Origin: an uncultured Prevotella sp.
GTDB lineage: Bacteria; Bacteroidota; Bacteroidia; Bacteroidales; Bacteroidaceae
Direction: 5' to 3'
Assembly: GCA_900315765.1 (NCBI GenBank)
Contig: ONAK01000024.1
Span: forward strand, 1 to 38,813
Length of the DNA: 38,813 nucleotides
Shown: one piece after another, positions 1 to 7,393 of the stretch
How positions within the stretch are numbered: the first letter of the stretch is position 1
Layout: each line of letters begins with the position of its first letter
Notes under the pieces: model-generated
Seen by the model: only the letters and a program-made list of their open reading frames with translations
What the model was told of the DNA's origin: nothing
Databases searched by the model: none
Program-made: the position numbers and the translations under genes

Positions 1-1
1 C

Positions 2-700
2 AAGGGCTCAATGGGTAGCGCCTATCTAAGTCAGATAGTCACCTCAAACGTCAAACATCAAACATCAAACATCACGCCTCTCACCTTATACAACAAGGGG
101 CAGAACTATAAGCTCTATATGATTCCCGCCCTTTTTGCCATAGTGATGATGCTGATGACGGGCTTTCTGCCCACACTCAACATCGTTGGCGAGAAGGAGA
201 CTGGCACCATCGAACAGATGAACGTCACACCCGTCTCCAAGTGGTCGTTCATTCTCGCTAAACTCATTCCTTACTGGCTCATTGCACTGTTTGTCATCAC
301 CGTGTGCCTGGTGTTGGCGTGGCTTGTCTATGGCATCACACCAACCGGTCCGGTGTGGCTCATCTACGTGCTTGCCATGCTGTTGGCGCTGTTCTTCTCG
401 TCGTTCGGACTCATCGTGTCTAACTACTCCGACACTATGCAGCAGGCCATGTTTGTCATGTGGTTCTTTGTGGTGAGCATCATGCTGCTTTCGGGTCTTT
501 TCACCCCCACGCGTTCTATGCCCCAGTGGGCCTATCTTACCACCTACGTCAACCCCATGCACTACTTCATCGATGCCATCCGCACCGTCTTTATCCGTGG
601 TGGTGGCCTGCACGAAACAGCCCACCAGATCTTAGCCCTTGCGGGCATCGGTACACTGATGGGGTGTTGGGCTGTACAGAGCTATAAAAAGAATAACTAA
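2..700 (+). CDS. ABC-2 type transporter permease, 5'-truncated by window edge
   Basis: This is the C-terminal part of an inner-membrane ABC-2 permease, the membrane subunit of an export ABC transporter. The reading frame is open to the window edge (an internal ATG lies at 11), so the first half, normally one membrane segment and a large extracytoplasmic region, is off-window. Visible are the family segment EKETGTIEQMNVTP after the first hydrophobic stretch, about five further membrane segments, and the conserved tail NPMHYFIDAIRTVFIRG. Residues encoded by 37-85 come from a heptanucleotide array and look unlike the family, so this stretch may be an in-frame insertion. The gene converges on the HU-like gene with only 10 bp between the stop codons. 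The ATPase partner is not visible. The substrate cannot be inferred. Confidence 0.88.
   Translation, partial: KGSMGSAYLSQIVTSNVKHQTSNITPLTLYNKGQNYKLYMIPALFAIVMMLMTGFLPTLNIVGEKETGTIEQMNVTPVSKWSFILAKLIPYWLIALFVITVCLVLAWLVYGITPTGPVWLIYVLAMLLALFFSSFGLIVSNYSDTMQQAMFVMWFFVVSIMLLSGLFTPTRSMPQWAYLTTYVNPMHYFIDAIRTVFIRGGGLHETAHQILALAGIGTLMGCWAVQSYKKNN
37..85. repeat. heptanucleotide tandem array inside the permease gene
   Basis: Seven consecutive 7-bp units are in phase: AGTCACC, TCAAACG, three of TCAAACA, TCACGCC and TCTCACC. The last unit is identical to the unit repeated directly before umuC at 26661. Within the permease gene the array is translated; the six most regular units (44-85) make 42 bp and keep the frame. 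Gain or loss of one unit would shift the frame. Confidence 0.75.
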
Positions 701-710
701 CTTGAATAAC

Positions 711-1124
711 TTAAGGTTTAAAGCCCGTCTGCCAGACGGCTTTGACACCCTCGCAGAAGTCGTAGAGAATATGGCGTCCCTGGATGCGACGACCGGCAGG
801 GAGGAAACCACATACGATGCGGGTAATATGGCGGCGGATGTTGAATGCCTTTGGATCATCTACCCCGATACTTTCTACACGTAGGCTGAAACGACCAATG
901 CCAGGGAGAACAACTGTCTGTCCCTCGGTAAGTCTCTGTTTCAAAATGTCCTGCAATTCGGTTACTACACCCACCACGGCACCTTCTGAGAAGCCGCTGT
1001 TGCGACAAGCCTCAGCGGCTATCTCGTCAAGCGTTACCTCGCCCTGACTGACTGTTTTTGCAAAATATTTTCCAGATATGTACTGCCATTTTTTTTGTCT
1101 ATGATTTTTTTTATTATCTATCAC
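711..1124 (-). CDS. HU-like DNA-binding protein (Bacteroidetes HU-related family)
   Basis: This 137-residue protein is a predicted DNA-binding protein of the histone-like HU superfamily, in the Bacteroidetes-specific branch (TIGR01201-like). It has the N-terminal KWQYISGKYFAKTVSQGEVTLDEIA-type segment, the helical pair ending in VVTELQDILKQRLTEG, and the turn VVLPGIGRFSLRVES that leads into the DNA-binding arm. The start codon is GTG at 1124, which lies within the 10-mer ATCTATCACT (read on the plus strand). The gene lies 173 nt downstream of the VirE-family gene on the same strand, and a perfect palindrome stands 40-66 bp upstream of its start. Such HU-like/VirE pairs recur in Bacteroidetes genomes. 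The exact role is unknown; a nucleoid or accessory-element regulator is plausible. Confidence 0.8.
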   Translation of the reverse strand: MIDNKKNHRQKKWQYISGKYFAKTVSQGEVTLDEIAAEACRNSGFSEGAVVGVVTELQDILKQRLTEGQTVVLPGIGRFSLRVESIGVDDPKAFNIRRHITRIVCGFLPAGRRIQGRHILYDFCEGVKAVWQTGFKP

Positions 1125-1125
1125 T
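1116..1125. promoter_or_regulatory. half-site ATCTATCACT overlapping the HU-like start codon
   Basis: This is a full 10-base copy of the arm of the palindromes at 1164-1190 and 3446-3472. It covers the GTG start codon of the HU-like gene. A shorter copy (CTATCACT) lies at 1192-1199. If the arm is a protein-binding half-site, occupancy here would block translation initiation or transcription. Confidence 0.45.
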
Positions 1126-1163
1126 ATTTGTTATAACTTGTTTAATATCAGTTTGTTATATAG

Positions 1164-1190
1164 AGTGATAGATATTTCGCATCTATCACT
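1164..1190. promoter_or_regulatory. perfect palindrome, candidate operator upstream of HU-like gene
   Basis: The arms AGTGATAGAT (1164-1173) and ATCTATCACT (1181-1190) are perfectly complementary and are separated by 7 nt. The same arms with the same 7-nt spacing recur at 3446-3472 upstream of the VirE-family gene. The repeated occurrence in front of both genes of the pair suggests a shared regulator, possibly the HU-like protein itself, or iteron-like binding sites. Confidence 0.6.
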
Positions 1191-1203
1191 ACTATCACTT
1201 ACA

Positions 1204-1288
1204 GTAAAACAACTTGTTTTACTTTCTAAAGTACCATCTTTTCCTATAATAAAGACTATCTGAAGCATGGTAAAACAAGTTGTTTTAC
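1204..1288. repeat. two 19-bp palindromic repeats between the VirE-family and HU-like genes
   Basis: Copies lie at 1204-1222 and 1270-1288. Each reads GTAAAACAA, a central C or G, then TTGTTTTAC, so each is a palindrome with an odd centre and the two differ only at that base. Similarity continues rightwards over roughly another 8 bp (ACTTT, one variable base, TAA). They sit just after the VirE-family stop codon and upstream of the HU-like gene. Either an operator pair or transcript hairpins is possible. Confidence 0.65.
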
Positions 1289-1297
1289 TTTTTAAGA

Positions 1298-3349
1298 TTA
1301 TATCTCTTCAACTCTGAATACTGATCCTTTGTTCAATCGTTTGTGTTCATAACCCATTTTGGTCAACCTTCTTCCGAGTTCAACGTCCGTTCCTTTCATA
1401 ATCGTAAAGGTAGGGAACAGTTTCTCTAGTCGCTTCATAATCAACTGGAGAGATACGAAGTCTGCATCCTTGGATGTCTCTTCGGGTGCCAGGTAGGTTA
1501 GGGTAATCATCTGCTCGTAGCTGCCGACCTGCTGAAACTGTTCGTTCTGCTGCATGATACGGGCGTTCTCCTCGTCTTCGAACCAGTATCGGCGCCCCTG
1601 CTCAAGTTCTGCATAGAGCTGGGCGTACAGCATGTCGTAATTAATCAGTCCCGAGTTGTCAATCTCATCGGCGTAGACGCATACAAAGCGGCGCGAGCCA
1701 GTAGGGTCAACGAGAGGACGGCGGTTGTTGGTGGTGGCGATGAACGAGGCAAACCTCTGGCGCTCTTCCATTACCTTGCCGTATGGCGGACGGAACTTGA
1801 TGTCGTTTTTCGAGATGAGGTACTTCAGGATAGGCTGCTGCGATTTCGACATGGCGTCAAACTCGTCGATATTGATGAGCGCATAGCTCGACATGGCGAG
1901 GAAGATATCATTGTCGTTTTTCATCGACAGTCGGTCGTTAAAATATATCTGCAGGTATTCTGGCAGCAGACGTCGGCAGAAGGTGGTCTTTCCAGACCCC
2001 TGCGGACCGATGAGCAGGGGTACGATGGCATTACCATGCTGACGGTCCTTGCCGAGCCACTGGGCCACCATTGAGAGCATCCAGGTATGGAAGTCGCTTT
2101 CCCAGTGCTTGTTGTCGGTCTTTACCCGTCGGGCCAGTTCGCCCACATAGTCGTGCTTGCCGTTCCATTTTGGCAGGTGGCGCAGATAATCCTCCAGAGG
2201 GTAATATTTAGGGATGAGGTTCGAGTCGATATAGCGGTTCAGATCCTTATCCCACGATTCCACACCCGCCTTCAGAGCCTTGATGGCCATCGTGTTGCGG
2301 GCTGCCTGGTCTAGCGGCTGGAAACCATAACCTGCTGCATTCATACGATATTCGGGCGTGCCTGTCATCACGTTGAGGCGCAGGGTATAGTGCTCCTTCA
2401 TATAGGCCTCGGTCTTGAAGGCGAGTAGAGCAGAGGGACGGGTAAACTTCATCGGAATGTGCTTCTGAGTCTCCTTGAGGTAGGCAGTCTTGAAGACGGA
2501 CTCGATGGCATTGCTGTCAAGGCAATCGGAAAACATAGGGATAAACGATGCGACACGTGCGCACCAGACCTGTGGCAATCCCATGATGCGACAACCATCG
2601 GCCAACTGTTCAAGAACGATGATGGCGAACTCCTCGTCGTTGCGTAGATTGCTATGTTTTTCGATGATAGCATCCAGACAATCGTGAAATCGGCGCATGC
2701 GACTGTTGCGCAGACTCAAACCAGGAATCTCTTCGGGATAGTTGTAATCGCTGATATCCTCCTGTATGCTTTTGAACGTTGGTGAGTCTTCTGGCTGTGA
2801 AGATACTACGATGGCAATGGCTGTGGGATTGTAGAATGGCTGAGGATCATAGCTCGCTTTGCAGCTGGTCTCGAAGGTTGGTTCGTGCTCGGCCAATGGC
2901 GTACCCAACTGCGACGAATAGATGTAGTGCAGTTTGCGGAAGGCATTGAGCAACGCTGTTTCTGATGGATTGCCATCCGAAACCGTGTATGGACAGACGA
3001 TGTGGAGCGAATGACCATCGTGCCCCATAAAGCAGAGTAGGGTATAGGGCTGCAGGATGGCCAGTCGCTTGTATTCCTCAACAGTACTAAGGTTGCGTAG
3101 GTTTTCCAGCGACAGCAGCACCAAGCAGTTAATGCTTTTAGCTTTCAACATTCCCGAGCGGAGCTCGCCTACCCGTAGCCTTTCTCCATTCTGTTTCGCC
3201 CATTCAGCCGCAAAACACACCTCTTTGGTAAAGTCGCGTATGTACTGCTGGCGATAGGTGCCATCCCTCAACTGCGTCACAAACTCATCGAGTTCAACAC
3301 GCGTGTACCTCTTTTCATTTCTGTCCAGATTGATAATTGTTATTTTCAT
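1298..3349 (-). CDS. VirE-family P-loop ATPase (BT4734-type N-domain, VirE, DUF3874-like)
   Basis: This 683-residue protein has the layout of Bacteroidetes VirE proteins: an N-terminal BT4734-like region (about 50-180), a linker, then the VirE P-loop ATPase domain. The Walker A motif GPQGSGKTT is at 448-456, and a Walker B-type segment ALINIDEFDAM follows, then an ATTNNRRPLVDPTGSRRF segment typical of this family. The C-terminal 80 or so residues match the DUF3874-like tail. The family resembles primase-helicase proteins of mobile elements, although the function is not established. The start is the ATG at 3349, followed by MKITIINLDRNEKRYTRVEL. A consensus promoter lies about 30 bp upstream and an operator-like palindrome about 100 bp upstream. 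It is probably cotranscribed with the HU-like gene. Confidence 0.85.
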   Translation of the reverse strand: MKITIINLDRNEKRYTRVELDEFVTQLRDGTYRQQYIRDFTKEVCFAAEWAKQNGERLRVGELRSGMLKAKSINCLVLLSLENLRNLSTVEEYKRLAILQPYTLLCFMGHDGHSLHIVCPYTVSDGNPSETALLNAFRKLHYIYSSQLGTPLAEHEPTFETSCKASYDPQPFYNPTAIAIVVSSQPEDSPTFKSIQEDISDYNYPEEIPGLSLRNSRMRRFHDCLDAIIEKHSNLRNDEEFAIIVLEQLADGCRIMGLPQVWCARVASFIPMFSDCLDSNAIESVFKTAYLKETQKHIPMKFTRPSALLAFKTEAYMKEHYTLRLNVMTGTPEYRMNAAGYGFQPLDQAARNTMAIKALKAGVESWDKDLNRYIDSNLIPKYYPLEDYLRHLPKWNGKHDYVGELARRVKTDNKHWESDFHTWMLSMVAQWLGKDRQHGNAIVPLLIGPQGSGKTTFCRRLLPEYLQIYFNDRLSMKNDNDIFLAMSSYALINIDEFDAMSKSQQPILKYLISKNDIKFRPPYGKVMEERQRFASFIATTNNRRPLVDPTGSRRFVCVYADEIDNSGLINYDMLYAQLYAELEQGRRYWFEDEENARIMQQNEQFQQVGSYEQMITLTYLAPEETSKDADFVSLQLIMKRLEKLFPTFTIMKGTDVELGRRLTKMGYEHKRLNKGSVFRVEEI

Positions 3350-3378
3350 TGTTACTTGTGATTAATTTAATCTGGTTA

Positions 3379-3410
3379 CAAAGATACAAAATTTTAGGGC
3401 CAAATGCAAG
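3379..3410 (-). promoter_or_regulatory. promoter for the VirE-family gene
   Basis: Read on the minus strand, a -33-like CTTG (3407-3410) is followed after 20 nt by the -7 box TATCTTTG (3379-3386), which fits the Bacteroidetes consensus TAnnTTTG. The expected transcript start is about 20-25 nt before the start codon. The palindrome at 3446-3472 lies upstream of the -33 box. Confidence 0.5.
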
Positions 3411-3445
3411 CTTTTTACAAAAAAACTTTCATTTACCCCTAAAAA

Positions 3446-3472
3446 AGTGATAGATAAATTATATCTATCACT
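3446..3472. promoter_or_regulatory. perfect palindrome, candidate operator upstream of the VirE-family gene
   Basis: The arms AGTGATAGAT (3446-3455) and ATCTATCACT (3463-3472) are perfect complements and are separated by 7 nt. It is the same element as at 1164-1190. A partial arm AGTGATA lies at 3511-3517. The stretch from 3473 to 3638 shows no other feature I can support. Confidence 0.6.
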
Positions 3473-3638
3473 GCATTTATCTTTTTGATTATAAGTCGAT
3501 TACGCCAAAAAGTGATACTTTATTAGATTTTTGTACCCATGTGAGCCAAATTTCCTATTTGGCCAAGGCACATGTTCAGGCGGATATGTCATCTTAACCA
3601 CCTTTTCTCCTTTTCTTTTTCAATTTTGCCCCCATTTA

Positions 3639-3670
3639 TTTGCTGATTTAATAAATTCTTATTATTTTTG
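3639..3670 (+). promoter_or_regulatory. consensus promoter for structured RNA / defence operon
   Basis: A -33 TTTG (3639-3642) and a -7 TATTTTTG (3663-3670) are separated by 20 nt, matching the Bacteroidetes consensus exactly. Transcription would start near 3677, about 390 nt before the helicase start codon. Confidence 0.65.
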
Positions 3671-3676
3671 CAGGCA

Positions 3677-4011
3677 AGTACTGGCTAATCGTCGTAACAC
3701 GGCGCTGCCACGGCAGAAAAGAGGTTTTCGCAACCTCCTGATACAGAGCTTCAGCGGAGGCGCCGGTATGATTTTTGAGGGTAAATTAATAAAGCATCAG
3801 CTATTATTTCGCGTATAGCCAAAAGCGTAGGAAACTGTTTGGAAATAAAAGAACGCACAGAAATAATATCTGGAAGGTGTCTGGACAGGGCACTTTATCT
3901 CCTTATATAGCGATGCATACACACTTTGGTGTGGTGCATACTTGTTAAGGAGATGGGGTTTCCTTCCTACGCTGCCCCATAGCTATACGCATAAGGTGTA
4001 CCACACTTTTT
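3677..4011 (+). ncRNA. predicted structured RNA (free-standing or 5' leader)
   Basis: No convincing protein gene lies here, but many complementary segments do. The 5' part has a stem 3700-3705/3760-3765 enclosing a hairpin 3721-3726/3732-3737. The 3' part is one long closed domain: 9 bp 3811-3819/3982-3990, then 10 bp 3824-3833/3964-3973, then 8 bp 3898-3905/3946-3953, capped by an imperfect hairpin 3913-3924/3929-3939. A further stem, 3953-3958/3975-3980, would compete or form a pseudoknot. A terminator-like hairpin follows at 3993-4011. The region lies between a consensus promoter and the helicase gene. It lacks the signature sequences I know for tmRNA, RNase P RNA or common riboswitches. 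The boundaries are inferred. It could be an autonomous RNA, an attenuating leader, or a remnant of a mobile element. Confidence 0.5.
3993..4011 (+). terminator. terminator-like hairpin ahead of the helicase gene
   Basis: A 7-bp stem (3993-3999 with 4003-4009, one G-U pair) and a 3-nt loop are followed by five T residues (4007-4011, partly inside the stem). It would end the upstream RNA or attenuate the operon. Its right arm (4000-4006) can also pair with 3929-3935 in the leader. Confidence 0.45.
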
Positions 4012-4066
4012 GCGTCTTGGCGTGATTGATAGTTCGATGTATTTGACAATAGCTATCAATCATAAT

Positions 4067-7000
4067 ATGGCAGACAACAACCCAACTAATTCCCTATTCT
4101 TTACTAACAGAGATGGGAATACTTTGATGAAACAGTTTGAGGGATTCTTATCAAAGAATCCTCAGGTAAAGAATCTCGATGCAGTAGTAGGATTTCTACG
4201 TGCATCTGGTTATTTTGCCTTGCGCCCATTCCTTGATAATATTAATAAGGTACGAGTGTTAATAGGCATTGATGTAGATAAATACATCGCTCGTGCAGCT
4301 CAGCATAGAGAGCTCTTTATTGGAGCCGAAGAAGAAGTCAAAGAAGACGCCTTGCAACAGATAAAAGCAGATGTCGAGAACTCTAAATATACTAAACAGG
4401 TAGAGGATGGTATGCTGCAGATGTTGCAGGATATGAAGGATGGCAAATTAGAGATGCGTGCCCATCCTTCAAGAAAGATACATGCCAAGATTTATATCCT
4501 GTATCCTGATAATTACGACTCTGACATGCTTGGTTGTGCTATTACTGGAAGTAGTAACCTTAGTGGTTACGGACTAGGCATTTCTGAAGAGAAACAATAT
4601 GAGTTTAATGTGAAATTAACTCAATATCCTGAGGTACAGTTTGCCAAAGAAGAGTTTGAATTGCTTTGGCAAGAGTCAGAAGGCGTGCCCATTGAGGCTA
4701 CTGATTTGGAAAATACTATGGCTGGTACTTATCTGAAAGGTGACGTAACGCCTTACGAGTTGTATATCAAAATGCTGATGGAATATTTCTCTGATCGTGT
4801 TCTCGCAACAGATGATACTGACCCCTTTGATATGCCGAAGGGATATACAAGATACGATTATCAGTCGGATGCTGTGATTGAAGGCTATCAGAAGTTGATA
4901 CGTTATGATGGTTTCTTTCTTGCTGATGTTGTGGGTCTTGGCAAGACTGTCATTGCAACGATGATAGCCAAGAAGTTCCTTATTGAAAATGGATGGGAGC
5001 ATACGAAGATTCTTGTTGTTTATCCGCCTGCAGTTGAACAGAACTGGAAAACGACTTTCAAGGACTTTGGTATTGACAAGTATGCCCGTTTTGTAAGCAA
5101 TGGAAGCTTAGCCAAGGTGCTGGATGAAGACAACTACGACTACTGGAATGCTGATGAATACGACCTCGTACTTGTTGATGAGGCTCACAAGTTTAGAAAT
5201 CATACTACTGGCGCTTTCCAGCAGTTGCAGGAAATATGTAAGATGCCTCGCCTGGAAACAGGCTTCATTCCAGGGTATAAAAAGAAGGTGATGCTGATTT
5301 CAGCAACGCCAATGAATAACACTCCAGCTGACCTCTACAATGAAATCCTACTATTCCAGGATCCACGTCATTGTACTATTGATGGAGTGCCAAACTTAAC
5401 ATCTTTCTTCTCACCTCTGATTGTAGAGTTCAAGAAATTAAGAAAAGAGGAGAACTTTGACGTGAAGAAGTTTAAGCGGTTGGCCGAACGTGTCAGAGAT
5501 AGAGTTATTAAGCCAATCACGGTTCGCCGTACTCGTACAGATATTGAAAGCGTGAAGCGATATAGTGAAGATGTAGGTGGATTCCCTATTGTTGAACGAC
5601 CTATTAAAAGAGAATATGAATTGAATAACCATTTGGCCAATCTTTTTGAGGAAGCAATGGTAACATTAGATAAGGAATTAACCTATGCCCGTTATCAGGC
5701 TATTGCTTTCTTGAATCCAGATGCTGCTCCTGGTTTGTATGATAATGCTGAAGTAATCAGCCGCAGTTTGTCTGGTATCCGTAAAAATGGTTTGGTGAAA
5801 CGCTTGGAGAGTAGTTTCTATGCTTTTTATAAGTCATTGACCGCTTTCCGCCAAGCCAATCAGAACATGATAGATATGTGGGAGAATGATAAGATTTTCA
5901 TTGCACCTGATTTGGATATCAATGCCCTGATAGAAGCTGGTTACAGTGAGGAAGAAATAGAAGAGAAGATGAATGAGAAGGCTGAGATGAATCCCAAGAA
6001 TGCAGCCTTTAAACGTGAAGACTTTAATCCTGAATACATTGATAAGTTGCGACACGACCAATATTTATTGGAGAAGATGTGCAAAGACTGGGAAGGCATC
6101 GATGATGATGACGATTCGAAGTTTGCTAAATTCGAAGACTTGCTGAAACATGAACTTTTCAAAAAGGATTGCAATCCAGAAGGAAAGTTGGTGGTTTTCT
6201 CAGAGTCTGTTGACACTGTTGAGTATCTGAAACGTCGTATCAACAGAAATGATGTGATGGTTATCTCTTCGCAAAATCGCAGTCAGCAGTTTAAGACCAT
6301 TCGCGAGAACTTTGATGCCAACTGGAAAGACAAAAAGAATGACTACAACATCATACTGACTACCGATGTGTTGGCAGAAGGTGTGAACTTGCATCGTTCT
6401 AATATTATCATCAACTATGATACGCCTTGGAACTCAACACGACTGATGCAGCGTATCGGACGTGTGAATCGTATTGGTTCTACAGCAGGTATTATCTATA
6501 ACTACGTGTTCTATCCTTCACGAGAGGGAAACGCGCAAATAAATCTCAACCAGATAGCGCTGAGTAAGATTCAGACCTTCCATACTACCTTTGGCGAGGA
6601 TAATCAGATTTATTCTACTGATGAGATTATTGATCGTGATTTGGATAAATTGTTTGAGGAGGGCATGAAGCAACAACAGAACGACCGCAATTTGGAACTT
6701 CCGTTCTATGAGGAGTTGCGCGACTTGTACCAGAATAATCGCCGTGAGTACAATCGCATTGAACGTTTGTCGTTACGTAGTCGTACTGGAAGAGAAACAC
6801 GAGAAGTGGATGGCGTAGAATTGTCCAACGACACGCTGGTATTCCTGAAGACCAATTTCCGCAAGTTGTTCTATCTGGTAAGCGATGAAGAAGCAAGGGA
6901 ATTGTCTGTGCTTGACGCACTAACTTACTTCAAGGCTAAGCCAGAAGAACCAAAGGTAGAACGTATAGCCCAGCATCATGACCACGTGGATAAAGCCCTG

Positions 7001-7384
7001 AAAAAGTTTGAGGCTACAAAGACTGAAGAAATCCACGAGCAAGAGAGCAATCGTCAACAGCGCACGAACCTTGGTGCTCAGGTGGCGATTGCAACTAATC
7101 TGCTGAACAATATCTTAGGTTTTGTGGATGATTCTGAGACTCGTATGAAGATTATCCAGCTGAAGGCTTTGGCTGAACGTGGTACAATCACCTATATAGC
7201 CAAACGTTTGCAGCGTATTCAAAAAGAACTTCAGCGTACTAACGGAAAGGTGCGTATGACCATTCACGATGCATTGCCTCAAGTTATCGATATGGCCAAC
7301 AAGTATAATGCTTACTATCGTGAAGCACAAAAGGCAGAAGAGGAAACAGAAGCCACTATCATTCTTTCAGAATCATTCAAATAA
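4067..7384 (+). CDS. PLD-like nuclease / SNF2-type helicase
   Basis: This 1105-residue protein begins with a phospholipase-D-like domain (about 1-220), with the HxK motif IHAKIYI at H139 and GSSNLS at 161-166. A superfamily-2 helicase of SNF2/HepA type follows: Walker A GLGKT 290-294, DEAH 371-374, SATP 412-415, a motif TTDVLAEGVNL, and the arginine-finger motif QRIGR 795-799. The C-terminal 250 residues are helical and highly charged. Only one HKD-type half is clear, so a dimeric active site is likely. ATG 4067 was chosen because family-like sequence begins here; the frame extends to a TTG at 4010. It is the first gene of a four-gene operon with an adenine methylase, so nucleolytic or translocating restriction activity is inferred. 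No specificity subunit is encoded separately. Confidence 0.88.
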   Translation: MADNNPTNSLFFTNRDGNTLMKQFEGFLSKNPQVKNLDAVVGFLRASGYFALRPFLDNINKVRVLIGIDVDKYIARAAQHRELFIGAEEEVKEDALQQIKADVENSKYTKQVEDGMLQMLQDMKDGKLEMRAHPSRKIHAKIYILYPDNYDSDMLGCAITGSSNLSGYGLGISEEKQYEFNVKLTQYPEVQFAKEEFELLWQESEGVPIEATDLENTMAGTYLKGDVTPYELYIKMLMEYFSDRVLATDDTDPFDMPKGYTRYDYQSDAVIEGYQKLIRYDGFFLADVVGLGKTVIATMIAKKFLIENGWEHTKILVVYPPAVEQNWKTTFKDFGIDKYARFVSNGSLAKVLDEDNYDYWNADEYDLVLVDEAHKFRNHTTGAFQQLQEICKMPRLETGFIPGYKKKVMLISATPMNNTPADLYNEILLFQDPRHCTIDGVPNLTSFFSPLIVEFKKLRKEENFDVKKFKRLAERVRDRVIKPITVRRTRTDIESVKRYSEDVGGFPIVERPIKREYELNNHLANLFEEAMVTLDKELTYARYQAIAFLNPDAAPGLYDNAEVISRSLSGIRKNGLVKRLESSFYAFYKSLTAFRQANQNMIDMWENDKIFIAPDLDINALIEAGYSEEEIEEKMNEKAEMNPKNAAFKREDFNPEYIDKLRHDQYLLEKMCKDWEGIDDDDDSKFAKFEDLLKHELFKKDCNPEGKLVVFSESVDTVEYLKRRINRNDVMVISSQNRSQQFKTIRENFDANWKDKKNDYNIILTTDVLAEGVNLHRSNIIINYDTPWNSTRLMQRIGRVNRIGSTAGIIYNYVFYPSREGNAQINLNQIALSKIQTFHTTFGEDNQIYSTDEIIDRDLDKLFEEGMKQQQNDRNLELPFYEELRDLYQNNRREYNRIERLSLRSRTGRETREVDGVELSNDTLVFLKTNFRKLFYLVSDEEARELSVLDALTYFKAKPEEPKVERIAQHHDHVDKALKKFEATKTEEIHEQESNRQQRTNLGAQVAIATNLLNNILGFVDDSETRMKIIQLKALAERGTITYIAKRLQRIQKELQRTNGKVRMTIHDALPQVIDMANKYNAYYREAQKAEEETEATIILSESFK

Positions 7385-7393
7385 AAAAGAACA

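Noticed and set aside
3531-3818. 95-residue open frame starting at TTG
   Set aside because: Low-complexity peptide without family resemblance; it crosses the consensus promoter and the structured RNA, so it is probably not translated.
3677-4011. Retron, tmRNA or RNase P RNA
   Set aside because: The fold recalls a retron RNA, but there is no reverse transcriptase in the window, and the conserved tmRNA and RNase P sequences are absent.
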